From positions 85,021-137,273 of the forward strand of contig JALHRS010000004.1 of the NCBI GenBank assembly GCA_022841325.1: 52,253 nucleotides of DNA, in the 5' to 3' direction. A program made the translations under genes and the position numbers. The notes beneath the pieces were generated by a model. It saw only the letters and a program-made list of their open reading frames with translations, was not told the DNA's origin and ran no database searches. This stretch comes from Lysobacterales bacterium. Its GTDB lineage: Bacteria; Pseudomonadota; Gammaproteobacteria; Xanthomonadales; SZUA-5. The stretch's first letter is position 1. Each line of letters begins with the position of its first letter. Below, piece by piece: positions 32,866 to 42,812 of this stretch.

Positions 32866-34689
32866 TCAGAGTCCGCCCAGCTTGAAGCGCTCGCTGAGGC
32901 TGTCCTTGAACTGGTTGACGATGCGCAGCGCGTCGCGCAGCAATTCGCGGTCCAGCGTGCGCAGTGCACGCACGTCGATGTGGTTGTCGATGGCCTGGTC
33001 CTGGCGCAGGCGCCGCAGCTGATCGCCCAGGCGCAGGCGCATGAACACGCTCAGGGCCTGCTGCACATCGCTGGCGTCGCTGGGGTGCAGCACGCCGGCG
33101 GCCACCAGCAGATCGGCGCGGCGGAAGCTGTTGGTTTCGGCAATGCCCGATTTCAGCGCCAGCGCACGCAGACCCTGGACGATCGGGAAGATGCCGCCCT
33201 TCTTGATGTCCAGGCCCTGCTCGTCGGCCTTGACCTTGCCGAACAGGGTCAGGGGCGTATGAAAATTCAGTGCTGGCGCGGCGAACTGGCGCATCAGTGC
33301 GTCATTGCGCCCCAGGGCGTGAATCTGCTCGGCAACCGGCTCGAACAGAGCGGCGTTACCGGCAATGGGCCTTGCATCGACGGTGATGGCCAGCTCCAGC
33401 ATCGCCTGGGGATCGTAGTTGTCGGCAGCCCGGATCAGGCGTTCGCGCCATTGTGTCTGCCGTAGCCGCCACTTGGGATTGCTGACCATGACCTTGCCGG
33501 CGCAGGGTGGATAGCCGAGCTGTGCCAGGGCAGCCGAGAACTGCTCGGCGAACTCATCCAGATCCGGCCACTCCAGATCATCGGCCAGGATCAGTGCATT
33601 GTCCTGATCGGTCTTCAGCAACTGTTCGCTGCGGCCCTCACTGCCGAGCACCAGCAGACAGACCCTGGAATGCAGCGCGCCTGGCAGCAAGCTGTCAAAG
33701 ACCTTGGCCATCAGCCGTGAATTGAGGGCGCTGACCAGCTCCATCAGATAGCTCATCTTGGCACCCTGCGCATGCAGGGTAGCCACCAGCTCGCTCAGGC
33801 CGCGGCCGGCCTCGGCAATCTCCTTGATGCTCTCGGCCCGCTCCAGACGCAGGCCGATCAGGTGCGAATGACTGGAGTAGTGGCTCAGCACTTCGCTCAG
33901 GCCGAGGGTGCCGAGGATGTGGCCGTTTTCACGCACGACCACGCGCTCCACTCGGTGACGGGTCATGCGCACCAGCGCCTGGAACAGCACCGCCTGGGCC
34001 TCGACGGCAATCAGTGGCCTGCGCGCCAATGGGCCTACCGGAGAGTCGGGTCCGGCGCCGGCAAGTGCCAGCGCGTAGAGGATGTCGGTGCGCGTGGCGA
34101 TGGCGGGATCTGCCCGTTCGCCCACCAGCAGGCAGCTGACATGGCGCGAGCGCATCAGCCGCACGCATTCAGCCAGGGAGGTGGCCGGATCGACAAACAG
34201 CGCTGGCGCCAGCTGTGCCTGCCCCGCTCGCGTCAGCATCAGACGGCCGAGTTCTTCCGGGGCCTGCTGCTCGGCCAGCAGCTTGCGCTTGGCGCTGAGT
34301 CCGGCATGGAACCATGCGGCAAAGCGCGGATGGGCCTCGATCAGTGCCTTGAACTCGACGGCCGGGATGACGTGGCAGAGCGTGTCTTCCAGCGCCACAT
34401 AGCGATAGCGGGCGCGGCCCATGATCACCGCCAGCGCTCCCAGCACATCGCCGGGGCCGAAGTCGGCAAAATGCTGCTCGGCATCGGCCCGCATCTGCAC
34501 CGCCTGCACCCGACCCTTGAGAATCACGTAGACCTTTTCCGAGGGCTGGCCGGCTTCCAGCAGGCAGTCGCCGGTGGCCAGATAGTGCAGATCGACCGCA
34601 GCCCGCAATCGGCCACGGGCGGCCTCAGGCAGCAGATCGAAGGGTGGCAGCGTGGTGTCGAGTTCAACCTGGACGGCAGTGTCGGTCAT
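32866..34689 (-). CDS. cNMP-binding / CBS / DUF294 nucleotidyltransferase-like protein
   Basis: A 607-aa cytosolic regulator with a cyclic-nucleotide-binding beta-roll (about 15-130, with LKGRVQAVQ and FGPGDVLGALAV), a CBS-domain pair (about 155-275), a DUF294 nucleotidyltransferase-like domain around GSEGRSEQLLKTDQDNAL (about 345-363, the GS and DxD motifs of the Pol-beta fold) and a C-terminal PF10335-type helical domain. This architecture resembles GlnD-like regulators and is usually encoded beside sodium:solute symporters, as here. Enzymatic activity and ligand are unproven. A GAGG precedes the ATG. The gene is convergent with the quinone oxidoreductase gene. Confidence 0.92.
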   Translation of the reverse strand: MTDTAVQVELDTTLPPFDLLPEAARGRLRAAVDLHYLATGDCLLEAGQPSEKVYVILKGRVQAVQMRADAEQHFADFGPGDVLGALAVIMGRARYRYVALEDTLCHVIPAVEFKALIEAHPRFAAWFHAGLSAKRKLLAEQQAPEELGRLMLTRAGQAQLAPALFVDPATSLAECVRLMRSRHVSCLLVGERADPAIATRTDILYALALAGAGPDSPVGPLARRPLIAVEAQAVLFQALVRMTRHRVERVVVRENGHILGTLGLSEVLSHYSSHSHLIGLRLERAESIKEIAEAGRGLSELVATLHAQGAKMSYLMELVSALNSRLMAKVFDSLLPGALHSRVCLLVLGSEGRSEQLLKTDQDNALILADDLEWPDLDEFAEQFSAALAQLGYPPCAGKVMVSNPKWRLRQTQWRERLIRAADNYDPQAMLELAITVDARPIAGNAALFEPVAEQIHALGRNDALMRQFAAPALNFHTPLTLFGKVKADEQGLDIKKGGIFPIVQGLRALALKSGIAETNSFRRADLLVAAGVLHPSDASDVQQALSVFMRLRLGDQLRRLRQDQAIDNHIDVRALRTLDRELLRDALRIVNQFKDSLSERFKLGGL

Positions 34690-34844
34690 GGCTGGGCCTC
34701 AAGTCGGCACGCCTGGATGCTGGCATGAATGAGGTCGGGTAGCAGCCGTCCGTCGTGGCAGGAACACGGTTGCGGCGCAACCGGCGCTGGTTCTTTGCGC
34801 AAACTGCGGGCCGCGACATCAGGTCGCTACTGCGACCAGCAAGA

Positions 34845-34868
34845 CGGGGCGGCGCACCAGCGCCGCCC
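34845..34868 (-). terminator. Strong hairpin after the symporter gene
   Basis: GGGGCGGCGC-ACCA-GCGCCGCCCC is a perfect 10-bp stem with a 4-nt loop, 10 bp beyond the symporter stop. No T run follows on the minus strand, so it may act by pausing or by stabilising the mRNA. Confidence 0.55.
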
Positions 34869-34878
34869 CGCACAGACC

Positions 34879-36599
<1,721 letters not shown>

Positions 36600-36600
<1 letters not shown>

Positions 36601-36863
36601 CAGTCCTCGTGTACGTCGTACTTGCGCTCGTAGCTGTTCATGACCTTGCCGTAGACGAAGATCAGGATGACGAACACATAGATGGCGCCCTGCTGGGCGA
36701 AGAAGAATCCGAGCTTGAATCCGAAGAAGCGGATGTTGTTGAGCGCATCCACGAACAGGATTCCGAATCCGAACGAAACCACGAACCAGATGGCCAGCAA
36801 CACCGCCATCAGCCTGATGTTTGCGCGCCAATAGGCCAATGCGCGCTCAGTTCCCGCTGCCAT
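36600..36863 (-). CDS. DUF4212 small subunit of the symporter
   Basis: An 87-aa membrane protein with two transmembrane helices (AVLLAIWFVVSFGFGILFV and LGFFFAQQGAIYVFVILIFV) and a conserved YWRANIRLM start, typical of DUF4212, the small partner of sodium:solute symporters (comparable with YjcH for ActP). ATG at 36863 follows GGGGAGG by 9-10 bp; upstream in-frame sequence lacks a start signal. Its stop overlaps the symporter start by one base. Confidence 0.92.
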
Positions 36864-37059
36864 GAGCAATTCCTCCCCTCGCTGAACAGTTGCGCGACGA
36901 CCACGCCATCGCGTCGGGTGCAGCTTGTCGCCAGCGGGGCACCACCACAATTCGACTTTGGTGGACACCCGTTCAGATTTGTCGATGCCAACCGTGGCAT
37001 CATGCGCGTCCGCTGAAGCCGGACTGGCTGTGCCCGGTGGATTGCGTTTGCGCCTGCAC

Positions 37060-37088
37060 TTGATATCGAAGGCGTGATCCGCTATAAA
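37060..37088 (+). promoter_or_regulatory. Promoter of rpmB-rpmG
   Basis: TTGATA (37060-37065), a 17-bp spacer, TATAAA (37083-37088), 54 bp before the rpmB start. A close sigma70-type match, as expected for ribosomal protein genes. Confidence 0.85.
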
Positions 37089-37142
37089 GCACGGCTCTTT
37101 GTCGCCCCGCCGGGGCGAAGCTCAACTTGGACGAGGTGAACC

Positions 37143-37379
37143 ATGGCGCGCGTATGTGCAATTACCGGGAAGCGCCCCCTGGCGGGCAACAACGTATCGC
37201 ACGCGAACAACAAGACGCGTCGTCGCTACTTGCCGAATCTGCAGTGGCACCGTTTCTGGGTCGCTGGCGAGAACCGTTTCGTGCGTCTGCGCCTGTCGAT
37301 GGCGGCCTTGCGTACGATCGACAAGAACGGCATTGAGGCAGTCATCGCCGATTTGCGCGCCCGCGGCGAAAAGGTCTGA
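37143..37379 (+). CDS. rpmB: 50S ribosomal protein L28
   Basis: A 78-aa protein matching E. coli L28 over its full length: [33 protein letters not shown] and the C-terminal [15 protein letters not shown] follows a GAGGTG. First gene of the rpmB-rpmG operon, in its usual order, 15 bp before rpmG, with a strong promoter and terminator in place. Confidence 0.98.
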   Translation: MARVCAITGKRPLAGNNVSHANNKTRRRYLPNLQWHRFWVAGENRFVRLRLSMAALRTIDKNGIEAVIADLRARGEKV

Positions 37380-37394
37380 TCAGGAGCTTCAGTC

Positions 37395-37550
37395 ATGCGT
37401 GACAAGATCAAGCTGGTGTCGACGGCCAATACCGGCCACTTCTACACCACCACCAAGAACAAGAAGACCACGCCCAACAAGCTGGAATTCAAGAAGTACG
37501 ATCCGGTAGTCCGCAAGCATGTGGCCTACAAGGAATACAAGATCAAGTAA
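37395..37550 (+). CDS. rpmG: 50S ribosomal protein L33
   Basis: A 51-aa protein, nearly collinear with E. coli L33: [31 protein letters not shown] and [18 protein letters not shown]. It is the cysteine-free (zinc-independent) form. An AGGAG lies 8-9 bp before the ATG. Second gene of the operon; a terminator begins 75 bp after the stop. Confidence 0.98.
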   Translation: MRDKIKLVSTANTGHFYTTTKNKKTTPNKLEFKKYDPVVRKHVAYKEYKIK

Positions 37551-37625
37551 GTGCGGCGCCTGCTTTGCCCTGGAGGCGAGGCACCCAGGATGAGAGTCGT
37601 CGCGCCCTGCAGAACGACAACCAAG

Positions 37626-37650
37626 ACCCGCCGAAAGGCGGGTTTTGTGT
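37626..37650 (+). terminator. Terminator of rpmB-rpmG
   Basis: ACCCGCC-GAAA-GGCGGGT followed by TTT: a 7-bp stem with a stable GAAA tetraloop and a short U tract. Confidence 0.88.
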
Positions 37651-37701
37651 TTGTGGCCCCGCGCTCATGGCCCGAGCAGAATGGCAGTGACCGAGCAAGA
37701 T

Positions 37702-38070
37702 TCTCAACGCAGAGAACGCAGAGAATCGCTGAGAACGCAGAGAAGAGCTGATTCAGCCCAGAAACCTCAGTTGGACGGCGCAGAGTGTGCGGTTCTGGGG
37801 GTGCAGGGCAAGGCGCAACGAGGCGGAATGGCCGAGCTATCCCAACGAGTGGGAACGCCGCCATGCGTCGCCAGAACCGTGCAATCTGCGCCGTAGCAAG
37901 ACGCACCCGATGGGGGCTAGCCCACCGCGGCGAAAACGCTTCGGACATCAAGGATCACGGTGCGCCTGACAGCGGTCAACTGAGGTTTCTAGGGTCAGGA
38001 CTGCTCTGGCTCTCCTTCGCGTTCTTTCTGCTTTTCCTTTGCGCCCTCTGCGTCCTGCTTCTGGCAGCAA
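37702..38070. repeat. 9-bp-period purine repeat, apparently split by an insertion
   Basis: The left arm (37702-37746) has AACGCAGAG units; the right arm (38010-38070) reads CTCCTTCGCGTTCTTTCTGC and GCGCCCTCTGCGTCC. In the related copy at 49097-49216 equivalent arms are only about 30 bp apart, whereas here a 238-bp inverted-repeat element (37757-37994) lies between them. The 571-bp spacer 37551-38121 holds no gene. Confidence 0.6.
37757..37994. mobile_element. MITE-like element with terminal inverted repeats
   Basis: Ends AGAAACCTCAGTTG (37760-37773) and CAACTGAGGTTTCT (37977-37990) are perfect 14-bp inverted repeats, with CCC and GGG just outside. A second, inner inverted pair of 22 bp (37777-37798 and 37871-37892; GGCGCAGAGTGTGCGGTTC versus its near-complement) lies inside. 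No transposase or other gene fits in the 238 bp. It appears inserted in the split purine repeat. A clear target-site duplication was not found. Confidence 0.6.
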
Positions 38071-38121
38071 CTCGCCCCGGTTCACGGTTTTCGCGATGGC
38101 CGCGGTCGCGCCGCGAGGGCG

Positions 38122-39711
38122 TTAGCGTAGGTCGACATCCTCGTCCAGCAACTCGATCACCGGCGCCAGTTCCTTTTCCAGTCGCCGCCAGCGCGCCAGC
38201 GAACTGCGGTACAGCGGCTGGCGCACCTGGACCGAACTGGCCGTGGCCACCGGCGCCTGATTGCTGTGGAAATCGAGCACGGCCGGATCCCAGGGCAGAC
38301 CGCAGTGCGCCAGGATGCGCCGCGCCTGGGTCTCCAGATCGTCCACCACCTGCTCGTAGCCGATCTCCAGCCAGGCCTCGCCCAGGGTCTGTGACCAGTG
38401 CCGGCACAGGCTGTCGAAGGCTTGCCAGTAGCGCGCCGTGTCGAGCAGATCGTAGGCGTAGTTGTAGTAGGCAAAGCCGGTGGCGAACAGTTGCCGGTAG
38501 TTGCTGGCGATGGTGTCCAGCGGATGCCGTCGCAGGCAGAGGATGCGAGCCCCGGGCAGGGCCCGACGGATGATGCCGGCGTAGAAGAAGTTCAGCGGCA
38601 TCTTGTCGATGAAGCGCGGCGTGTGTCCGGTGCGCGGTCGGGTGCTGTCCAGATACATCCGGCCGACTTCGGCCAGATCGACCTGTGCCGCGGCCGCCAG
38701 GGTATCGGCATCGAGCACGCGGGCGCCGTGGGTGCGGCTGACGCGCTTGAGCGCCAGCGAGAAATGGCTGAGCTCGCCGGCGGCATAGACCTGCGGATGG
38801 CTGGAGAGGATGCGTTCGACCAGCGTGGTGCCGGTGCGCGGCATGCCGACGATGAAGATCGGCTCGCCACTGGCATGGCCACCGCCTGCCTCGCAGAAGG
38901 GGCGGGTGCAGATCTCGGCGGCGCGTTCGAAGAGCCGGGCGTCGTCGGCAAACCGATAGTCCAGCGTCGCCCGCTTGGCCGCCTTGCCCATACCCAGCAG
39001 CTGCCAGGCTGCAGAGTGATCGCCCTGATCTTCGCGCTGTTTGGCCAGGGCATGGCACCAGTGCAGCAGCGCATCGGCATCGGCCGGTGGCTGGGCGATA
39101 CGCTCGGTCATCAGCCCGACTTCGGTTTCGCTGAAGGGCGCCTTGCGCAGCTGCGCCAGGGCTGACCAGATACGCGGCTGCTCCGGGTCCAGCTTCAGCG
39201 CTGCACGGTAGGCGCTTTCGGCATCGCCGAACTCGCCAATGAACTGCAGGGCAGCGGCTAGATTGTAGAAATAGGCCGGCTTGCCCGGGTCCAGTTCGAC
39301 CGCACGTCTGAAGGCCGGCACCGCCTCGGCATGGGCGCCGGCCCGGGTCAGGACCACGCCGAGGGTGTCCCAGGTCCAGGCGCCGTCGACCCGGGCGGCA
39401 AGGCCGAGCCGTGCTGCTTCCAGCGCCTCGCGTGGCCGACTCAGGGCCAGCAGGCAGCGGCCCTTCTGGGCGAGGTAATCGGCTCGATCCGGGGCCAGCG
39501 ACAGGGCCCGATCGAGCACCTCGACCGCCTTGGCGTGGTTTTGATGCTCGGCCGCCAGCAGTGCCAGCAGAAACAGGGCATGGGCCGAACGCGGGTTGGC
39601 GAGCAACACCTCGGTACACAGGGCGTGCAGGCCCCGGAAATCACGGGCTGCCAGCGCCTGTTCGGCCTGCTGCAGCTTTTCCTTGTGCTCAGTGGGCACG
39701 GATGTGGGCAC
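38122..39711 (-). CDS. TPR-containing sulfotransferase family protein
   Basis: A 529-aa protein: four or five tetratricopeptide repeats (about 10-190) followed by a PAPS-type sulfotransferase domain (about 283-525). The 5'-phosphosulfate loop is IFIVGMPRTGTTLVERIL (285-302); RFIDKMPLNFFYAG and CLRRHPLDTIASNYRQ supply the 3'-phosphate contacts. Substrate is unknown; in this family it may be a peptide, lipid or glycan. Start is GTG 39711, with another GTG five codons later possible. It follows the TonB receptor gene on the same strand with a 114-bp spacer containing a 12-bp inverted repeat. TonB receptor plus TPR-sulfotransferase pairs recur, as I recall, in Xanthomonadales. Confidence 0.88.
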   Translation of the reverse strand: MPTSVPTEHKEKLQQAEQALAARDFRGLHALCTEVLLANPRSAHALFLLALLAAEHQNHAKAVEVLDRALSLAPDRADYLAQKGRCLLALSRPREALEAARLGLAARVDGAWTWDTLGVVLTRAGAHAEAVPAFRRAVELDPGKPAYFYNLAAALQFIGEFGDAESAYRAALKLDPEQPRIWSALAQLRKAPFSETEVGLMTERIAQPPADADALLHWCHALAKQREDQGDHSAAWQLLGMGKAAKRATLDYRFADDARLFERAAEICTRPFCEAGGGHASGEPIFIVGMPRTGTTLVERILSSHPQVYAAGELSHFSLALKRVSRTHGARVLDADTLAAAAQVDLAEVGRMYLDSTRPRTGHTPRFIDKMPLNFFYAGIIRRALPGARILCLRRHPLDTIASNYRQLFATGFAYYNYAYDLLDTARYWQAFDSLCRHWSQTLGEAWLEIGYEQVVDDLETQARRILAHCGLPWDPAVLDFHSNQAPVATASSVQVRQPLYRSSLARWRRLEKELAPVIELLDEDVDLR

Positions 39712-39740
39712 GCTTCAATGTCCAGCCCCGAATCGCGCAT

Positions 39741-39795
39741 GAATGCGCTCCCACAGGAAGCTCAGGCCCCTGTGGGAGCGGACTCCGTCCGCGAT
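39741..39795. repeat. REP-type hairpins between TonB receptor and sulfotransferase genes
   Basis: CGCTCCCACAGG (39746-39757) and CCTGTGGGAGCG (39769-39780) form a perfect 12-bp inverted repeat, overlapping a second hairpin GCGGAC-TCC-GTCCGC. It belongs to the TGTGGGAGCGG family seen at 12571-12596 and 47879-47905. Between two same-strand genes, it may attenuate transcription or protect the upstream mRNA. Confidence 0.7.
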
Positions 39796-39825
39796 CGCCT
39801 CTCAAAGGCAATCGCGCGACGTCGA

Positions 39826-42282
39826 TTACAGCTCGAAGTCGTAACTGACCCGCAGGCCGAACTCACGCGGCCTGAGCACGTCCTGATAGTAGCGACGCAC
39901 GACCACCGGATCGCCGTTCTCGTCGCTGACGGTCTGCACATAGGGACGTGAGGAGCGCACGCCGGTGACAGCGTACTTGTTCCACAGGTTCTCGGCGTAC
40001 AGCTGCACGGTCCACTGGCCGTTCCTGATGATCGCCGAGGCATTGTGCAGGGCAAATCCGCCCAGCTTCTCGCCGTCGGCGCGGTTGCCGGTGCGGGTCA
40101 GGATGTCACCGATCGCCGAGACGCCGTAGTTCAGTCGCAGATCCCAGGCGTCCATGACCGTGGTGTCGTAGCTCAGCACCAGGTTGGCCTGCCGTTCCGG
40201 CGAGCCGGGCAGGCGGTCGCCGGCGCGGCCGTCGACATCGATGCGCGGGCTGAAGCCCGGACCAGCGATGGTGCTGAGCAGTGCCGGGGCATCCTTGCTG
40301 AGTTCGGCATTGGTGAAAGCCATGCTGCCGCGCAGGGTCAGCTGATCGCTGAGCAGGGCGTCGAAGGACAGCTCCAGGCCGCGACTCTCGGCGCCCTTGC
40401 CGTTGCGCGTGATCGGCAGCGCGGCGTTGTCAGTGGTGCCGGCCAGCTGCGGGTCTTCCCACTGGATGTAATAGACCGCGCCATTCAGGGTCAGGCGGCG
40501 GTCCAGCCACTGACTGCGGATGCCGAGCTCGTAATTGGTGGTCTTGTCCGGGAAGTACTGCAACTCGTCCGGCAGCGCACAGGCGATCTGATTGGGCGGC
40601 AAGGGATCCGGGCACGGCGCCACGCCGTTGGAGTTGCCGATGCGGTAGCCCTCGCTGATGGTGGCGTAGCCCAGCAGGTCGGGGGTGAACTGATACGAGG
40701 TGTTGATCTTGAACAGTGAGCCCGTATCGGACTGGCCACCGTTCTCGAAATCCAGCGTGATGTCGTTGGGGCCGGCATTGCCAAAGATCGAGTTGAACAG
40801 TGGCAGATCGATGGCGTCCTGGGTCTTCAGCTTGTAGTCGTACCAGCGCGCGCCCACCGTCACCTGCCACTGGTCGGTGAATTCATAGCCGATTTCGCCA
40901 TAGATCGCCTGCTCTTCCAGCTTGGTCTTGTTGACCGAGAAATACTCGAGATTGTCCGGCCGGTTGCCGCCGAGGTATTCGGGATATCCGGGCGTGAATT
41001 CGCGGCTGGCCGCATAGGAATTCAGCCGGTTGTAGAAGGCGCCGACAATCCAGTTCAGCGGGCCGTCGTCGGTGGAGACCAGACGCAGCTCCTGATTGAA
41101 GGTGTCTTCGTTCTGATCCTCGCGGGTGAAGGCGCTGAAGCTCGGGAAGGCCTCGTAGCTGTATTCCAGCGTGATCAGCAGATCGGTCTGGTCGCGCTGG
41201 CCGCGCTCGTCGTAGGTGGAGTAGCCGGTGGCGCTGGTCAGTTCGGCGAAACCGAGATCCGCGGTGATTTCCAGTGCGGCCAGATCATTGCTGCGATCGT
41301 TCGGCTCTTCATAGCGGTGCGCCGACTCATAGCGTCCGGTGCCAAAAGCCACCTGATGGTTCTGGGTACGGCCGCCGACTTCCTGATTCTGATAGTAGTA
41401 GGTCAGGTTGGCGTCGATGGCTTCGTTGGGCTGCCAGCGCAGGCCCACGCGTCCGCTCAGGGTCTGCTGGAAGTCGGCGTCCTTCTTGCGACGCAGGTTG
41501 GCGGCCACATCGGCCGGGTCGCTGAAGTCCGGATTGGGGGTGGAGACTCCGGGTTCGCGCACCAGATAGTTGTAGTCGATGAAGCCGGGGTCATCCAGAT
41601 AGTCGACGCTGGCGCGCAGCGCGAAGCTGTCGGACAGCGGCAGATTGGCGGTGAAACCGCTGGTGTAGCCGACGCCGTCGCTCTCGCCCAGGCCGTAGCC
41701 ACTGCCGCGCAGCTGCAGTTCCTTGCCATCGAAAGTGGGGCGCTTGGGGATGTAGCGAATGGCGCCGCCGAGCGTGCCGGCTCCGTAGAGCGTGCCCTGA
41801 GGACCGAGCAGCACCTCGACGCGCTCCATGTCGTTCAGACGCAGGTCCACATACAGCGGGATTTCACCGACATAGGTGGCGACCGTGCCGCCGCCGCCAT
41901 TGCCCAGCGCTTCGGAAGCGGCGACCGGGTCGGCGTTGAGGCCGCGGACGATGATCTGATTGCTGGTGCGTCCGCCCTGATCGAGTACATACAGGCCAGG
42001 CACGGTGCGACCGAGCTCGGCCAGACTGCCAACGCCCTCTTCGCTCAGCGTGTCCCCGGACAGTGCGGTGATGTTGATCGGCACGTCCTGGACGCTGGCG
42101 GCGCGGCGGGTGGCGGTGACGGTGATGGTGTCGAGTTGCGCCGCCTCGTCCACGGCTTGAGCCAGGGCCGGGGCGCTGCTCAGCAGCGCGCCCTGGGTCA
42201 GCACTGCCGACAGGGCCAGCGCCAGACTGCGCTTCTGCGGCAGGGCGCGGGCGCGACGGCGCGCGGTATTCGGGTGATTCAT
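39826..42282 (-). CDS. TonB-dependent receptor
   Basis: An 818-aa outer-membrane receptor. The signal peptide ends near APALAQA (about residue 42); a TonB box-like DTITVTATR (about 51-59) follows, then the plug domain with VQDVPINITALSGDTLSEEG, VRGLNAD and RVEVLLGPQGTLYGAGTLGG (the plug LLxGPQ motif), and a 22-strand barrel ending in the aromatic-terminated RPREFGLRVSYDFEL. It imports siderophores or other large solutes using TonB energy; the substrate is not evident. It heads a two-gene unit with a TPR-sulfotransferase. No partner sigma/anti-sigma genes and no N-terminal STN domain are present. Confidence 0.95.
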   Translation of the reverse strand: MNHPNTARRRARALPQKRSLALALSAVLTQGALLSSAPALAQAVDEAAQLDTITVTATRRAASVQDVPINITALSGDTLSEEGVGSLAELGRTVPGLYVLDQGGRTSNQIIVRGLNADPVAASEALGNGGGGTVATYVGEIPLYVDLRLNDMERVEVLLGPQGTLYGAGTLGGAIRYIPKRPTFDGKELQLRGSGYGLGESDGVGYTSGFTANLPLSDSFALRASVDYLDDPGFIDYNYLVREPGVSTPNPDFSDPADVAANLRRKKDADFQQTLSGRVGLRWQPNEAIDANLTYYYQNQEVGGRTQNHQVAFGTGRYESAHRYEEPNDRSNDLAALEITADLGFAELTSATGYSTYDERGQRDQTDLLITLEYSYEAFPSFSAFTREDQNEDTFNQELRLVSTDDGPLNWIVGAFYNRLNSYAASREFTPGYPEYLGGNRPDNLEYFSVNKTKLEEQAIYGEIGYEFTDQWQVTVGARWYDYKLKTQDAIDLPLFNSIFGNAGPNDITLDFENGGQSDTGSLFKINTSYQFTPDLLGYATISEGYRIGNSNGVAPCPDPLPPNQIACALPDELQYFPDKTTNYELGIRSQWLDRRLTLNGAVYYIQWEDPQLAGTTDNAALPITRNGKGAESRGLELSFDALLSDQLTLRGSMAFTNAELSKDAPALLSTIAGPGFSPRIDVDGRAGDRLPGSPERQANLVLSYDTTVMDAWDLRLNYGVSAIGDILTRTGNRADGEKLGGFALHNASAIIRNGQWTVQLYAENLWNKYAVTGVRSSRPYVQTVSDENGDPVVVRRYYQDVLRPREFGLRVSYDFEL

Positions 42283-42504
42283 GCTCGGTCTCCAGCAAGT
42301 CGATCAGCGGGGCTACTCGGGGCCTTAGGGTTTACCTAACCCAGCATTCGCACAATATCCGATTGGTCGCAATTCACCCAGCCTGTCTGAGGTCATCAAT
42401 CCACCGCCAAAACGAGCGACTTGGGCCTGCTTCGAGCGGCTGCTAGCTCCCTCCATGCATTCCGGGCTAGATTGCAGCTTCCACCATCATGTTGGGGAAG
42501 CGTC

Positions 42505-42801
42505 ATGCGCCGTCGTATCACCCAGGTTGATCCGCTGTCTGCTTCGCGCGTGCTGGCCTTGCTGCTGTTCGTGCAGGGCTTTGTGGTCGGAGCCCTGGCC
42601 TTCGTGCTGAAACTGTCCGGCCTCGATCTGCCCCTGCCGTTCACGCCCTTGCCCGGCGCCACCACGATCACGCTGCTGTTCTGGACGCCGCTGGGCTTCG
42701 GGCTGGTCGGCGTGATTTCCGGCGGCATCCTGGCCTACATCTACAATTGGGTGGCAAAGCGCTTCGGTGGTATCGAGTACGAGATGGAAAAGAGCCCCTG
42801 A
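42505..42801 (+). CDS. Small two-helix membrane protein, unknown
   Basis: A 98-aa protein I do not recognise beyond its topology: MRRRITQVDPLSASRVL, then two transmembrane helices (about 17-40 ALLLFVQGFVVGALAFVL and 57-82 TLLFWTPLGFGLVGVISGGI) and a basic/acidic tail. The arrangement resembles DUF3566-like small membrane proteins. ATG is preceded by GGGGAAG. It ends 11 bp before the AI-2E-type transporter gene, so they are probably co-transcribed. Confidence 0.75.
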   Translation: MRRRITQVDPLSASRVLALLLFVQGFVVGALAFVLKLSGLDLPLPFTPLPGATTITLLFWTPLGFGLVGVISGGILAYIYNWVAKRFGGIEYEMEKSP

Positions 42802-42812
42802 GGAACTGATCC

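Noticed and set aside
31632..32969. 445-codon minus-strand frame antisense to the quinone oxidoreductase
   Set aside because: No family features, and the oxidoreductase on the plus strand has complete motifs and a good start signal.
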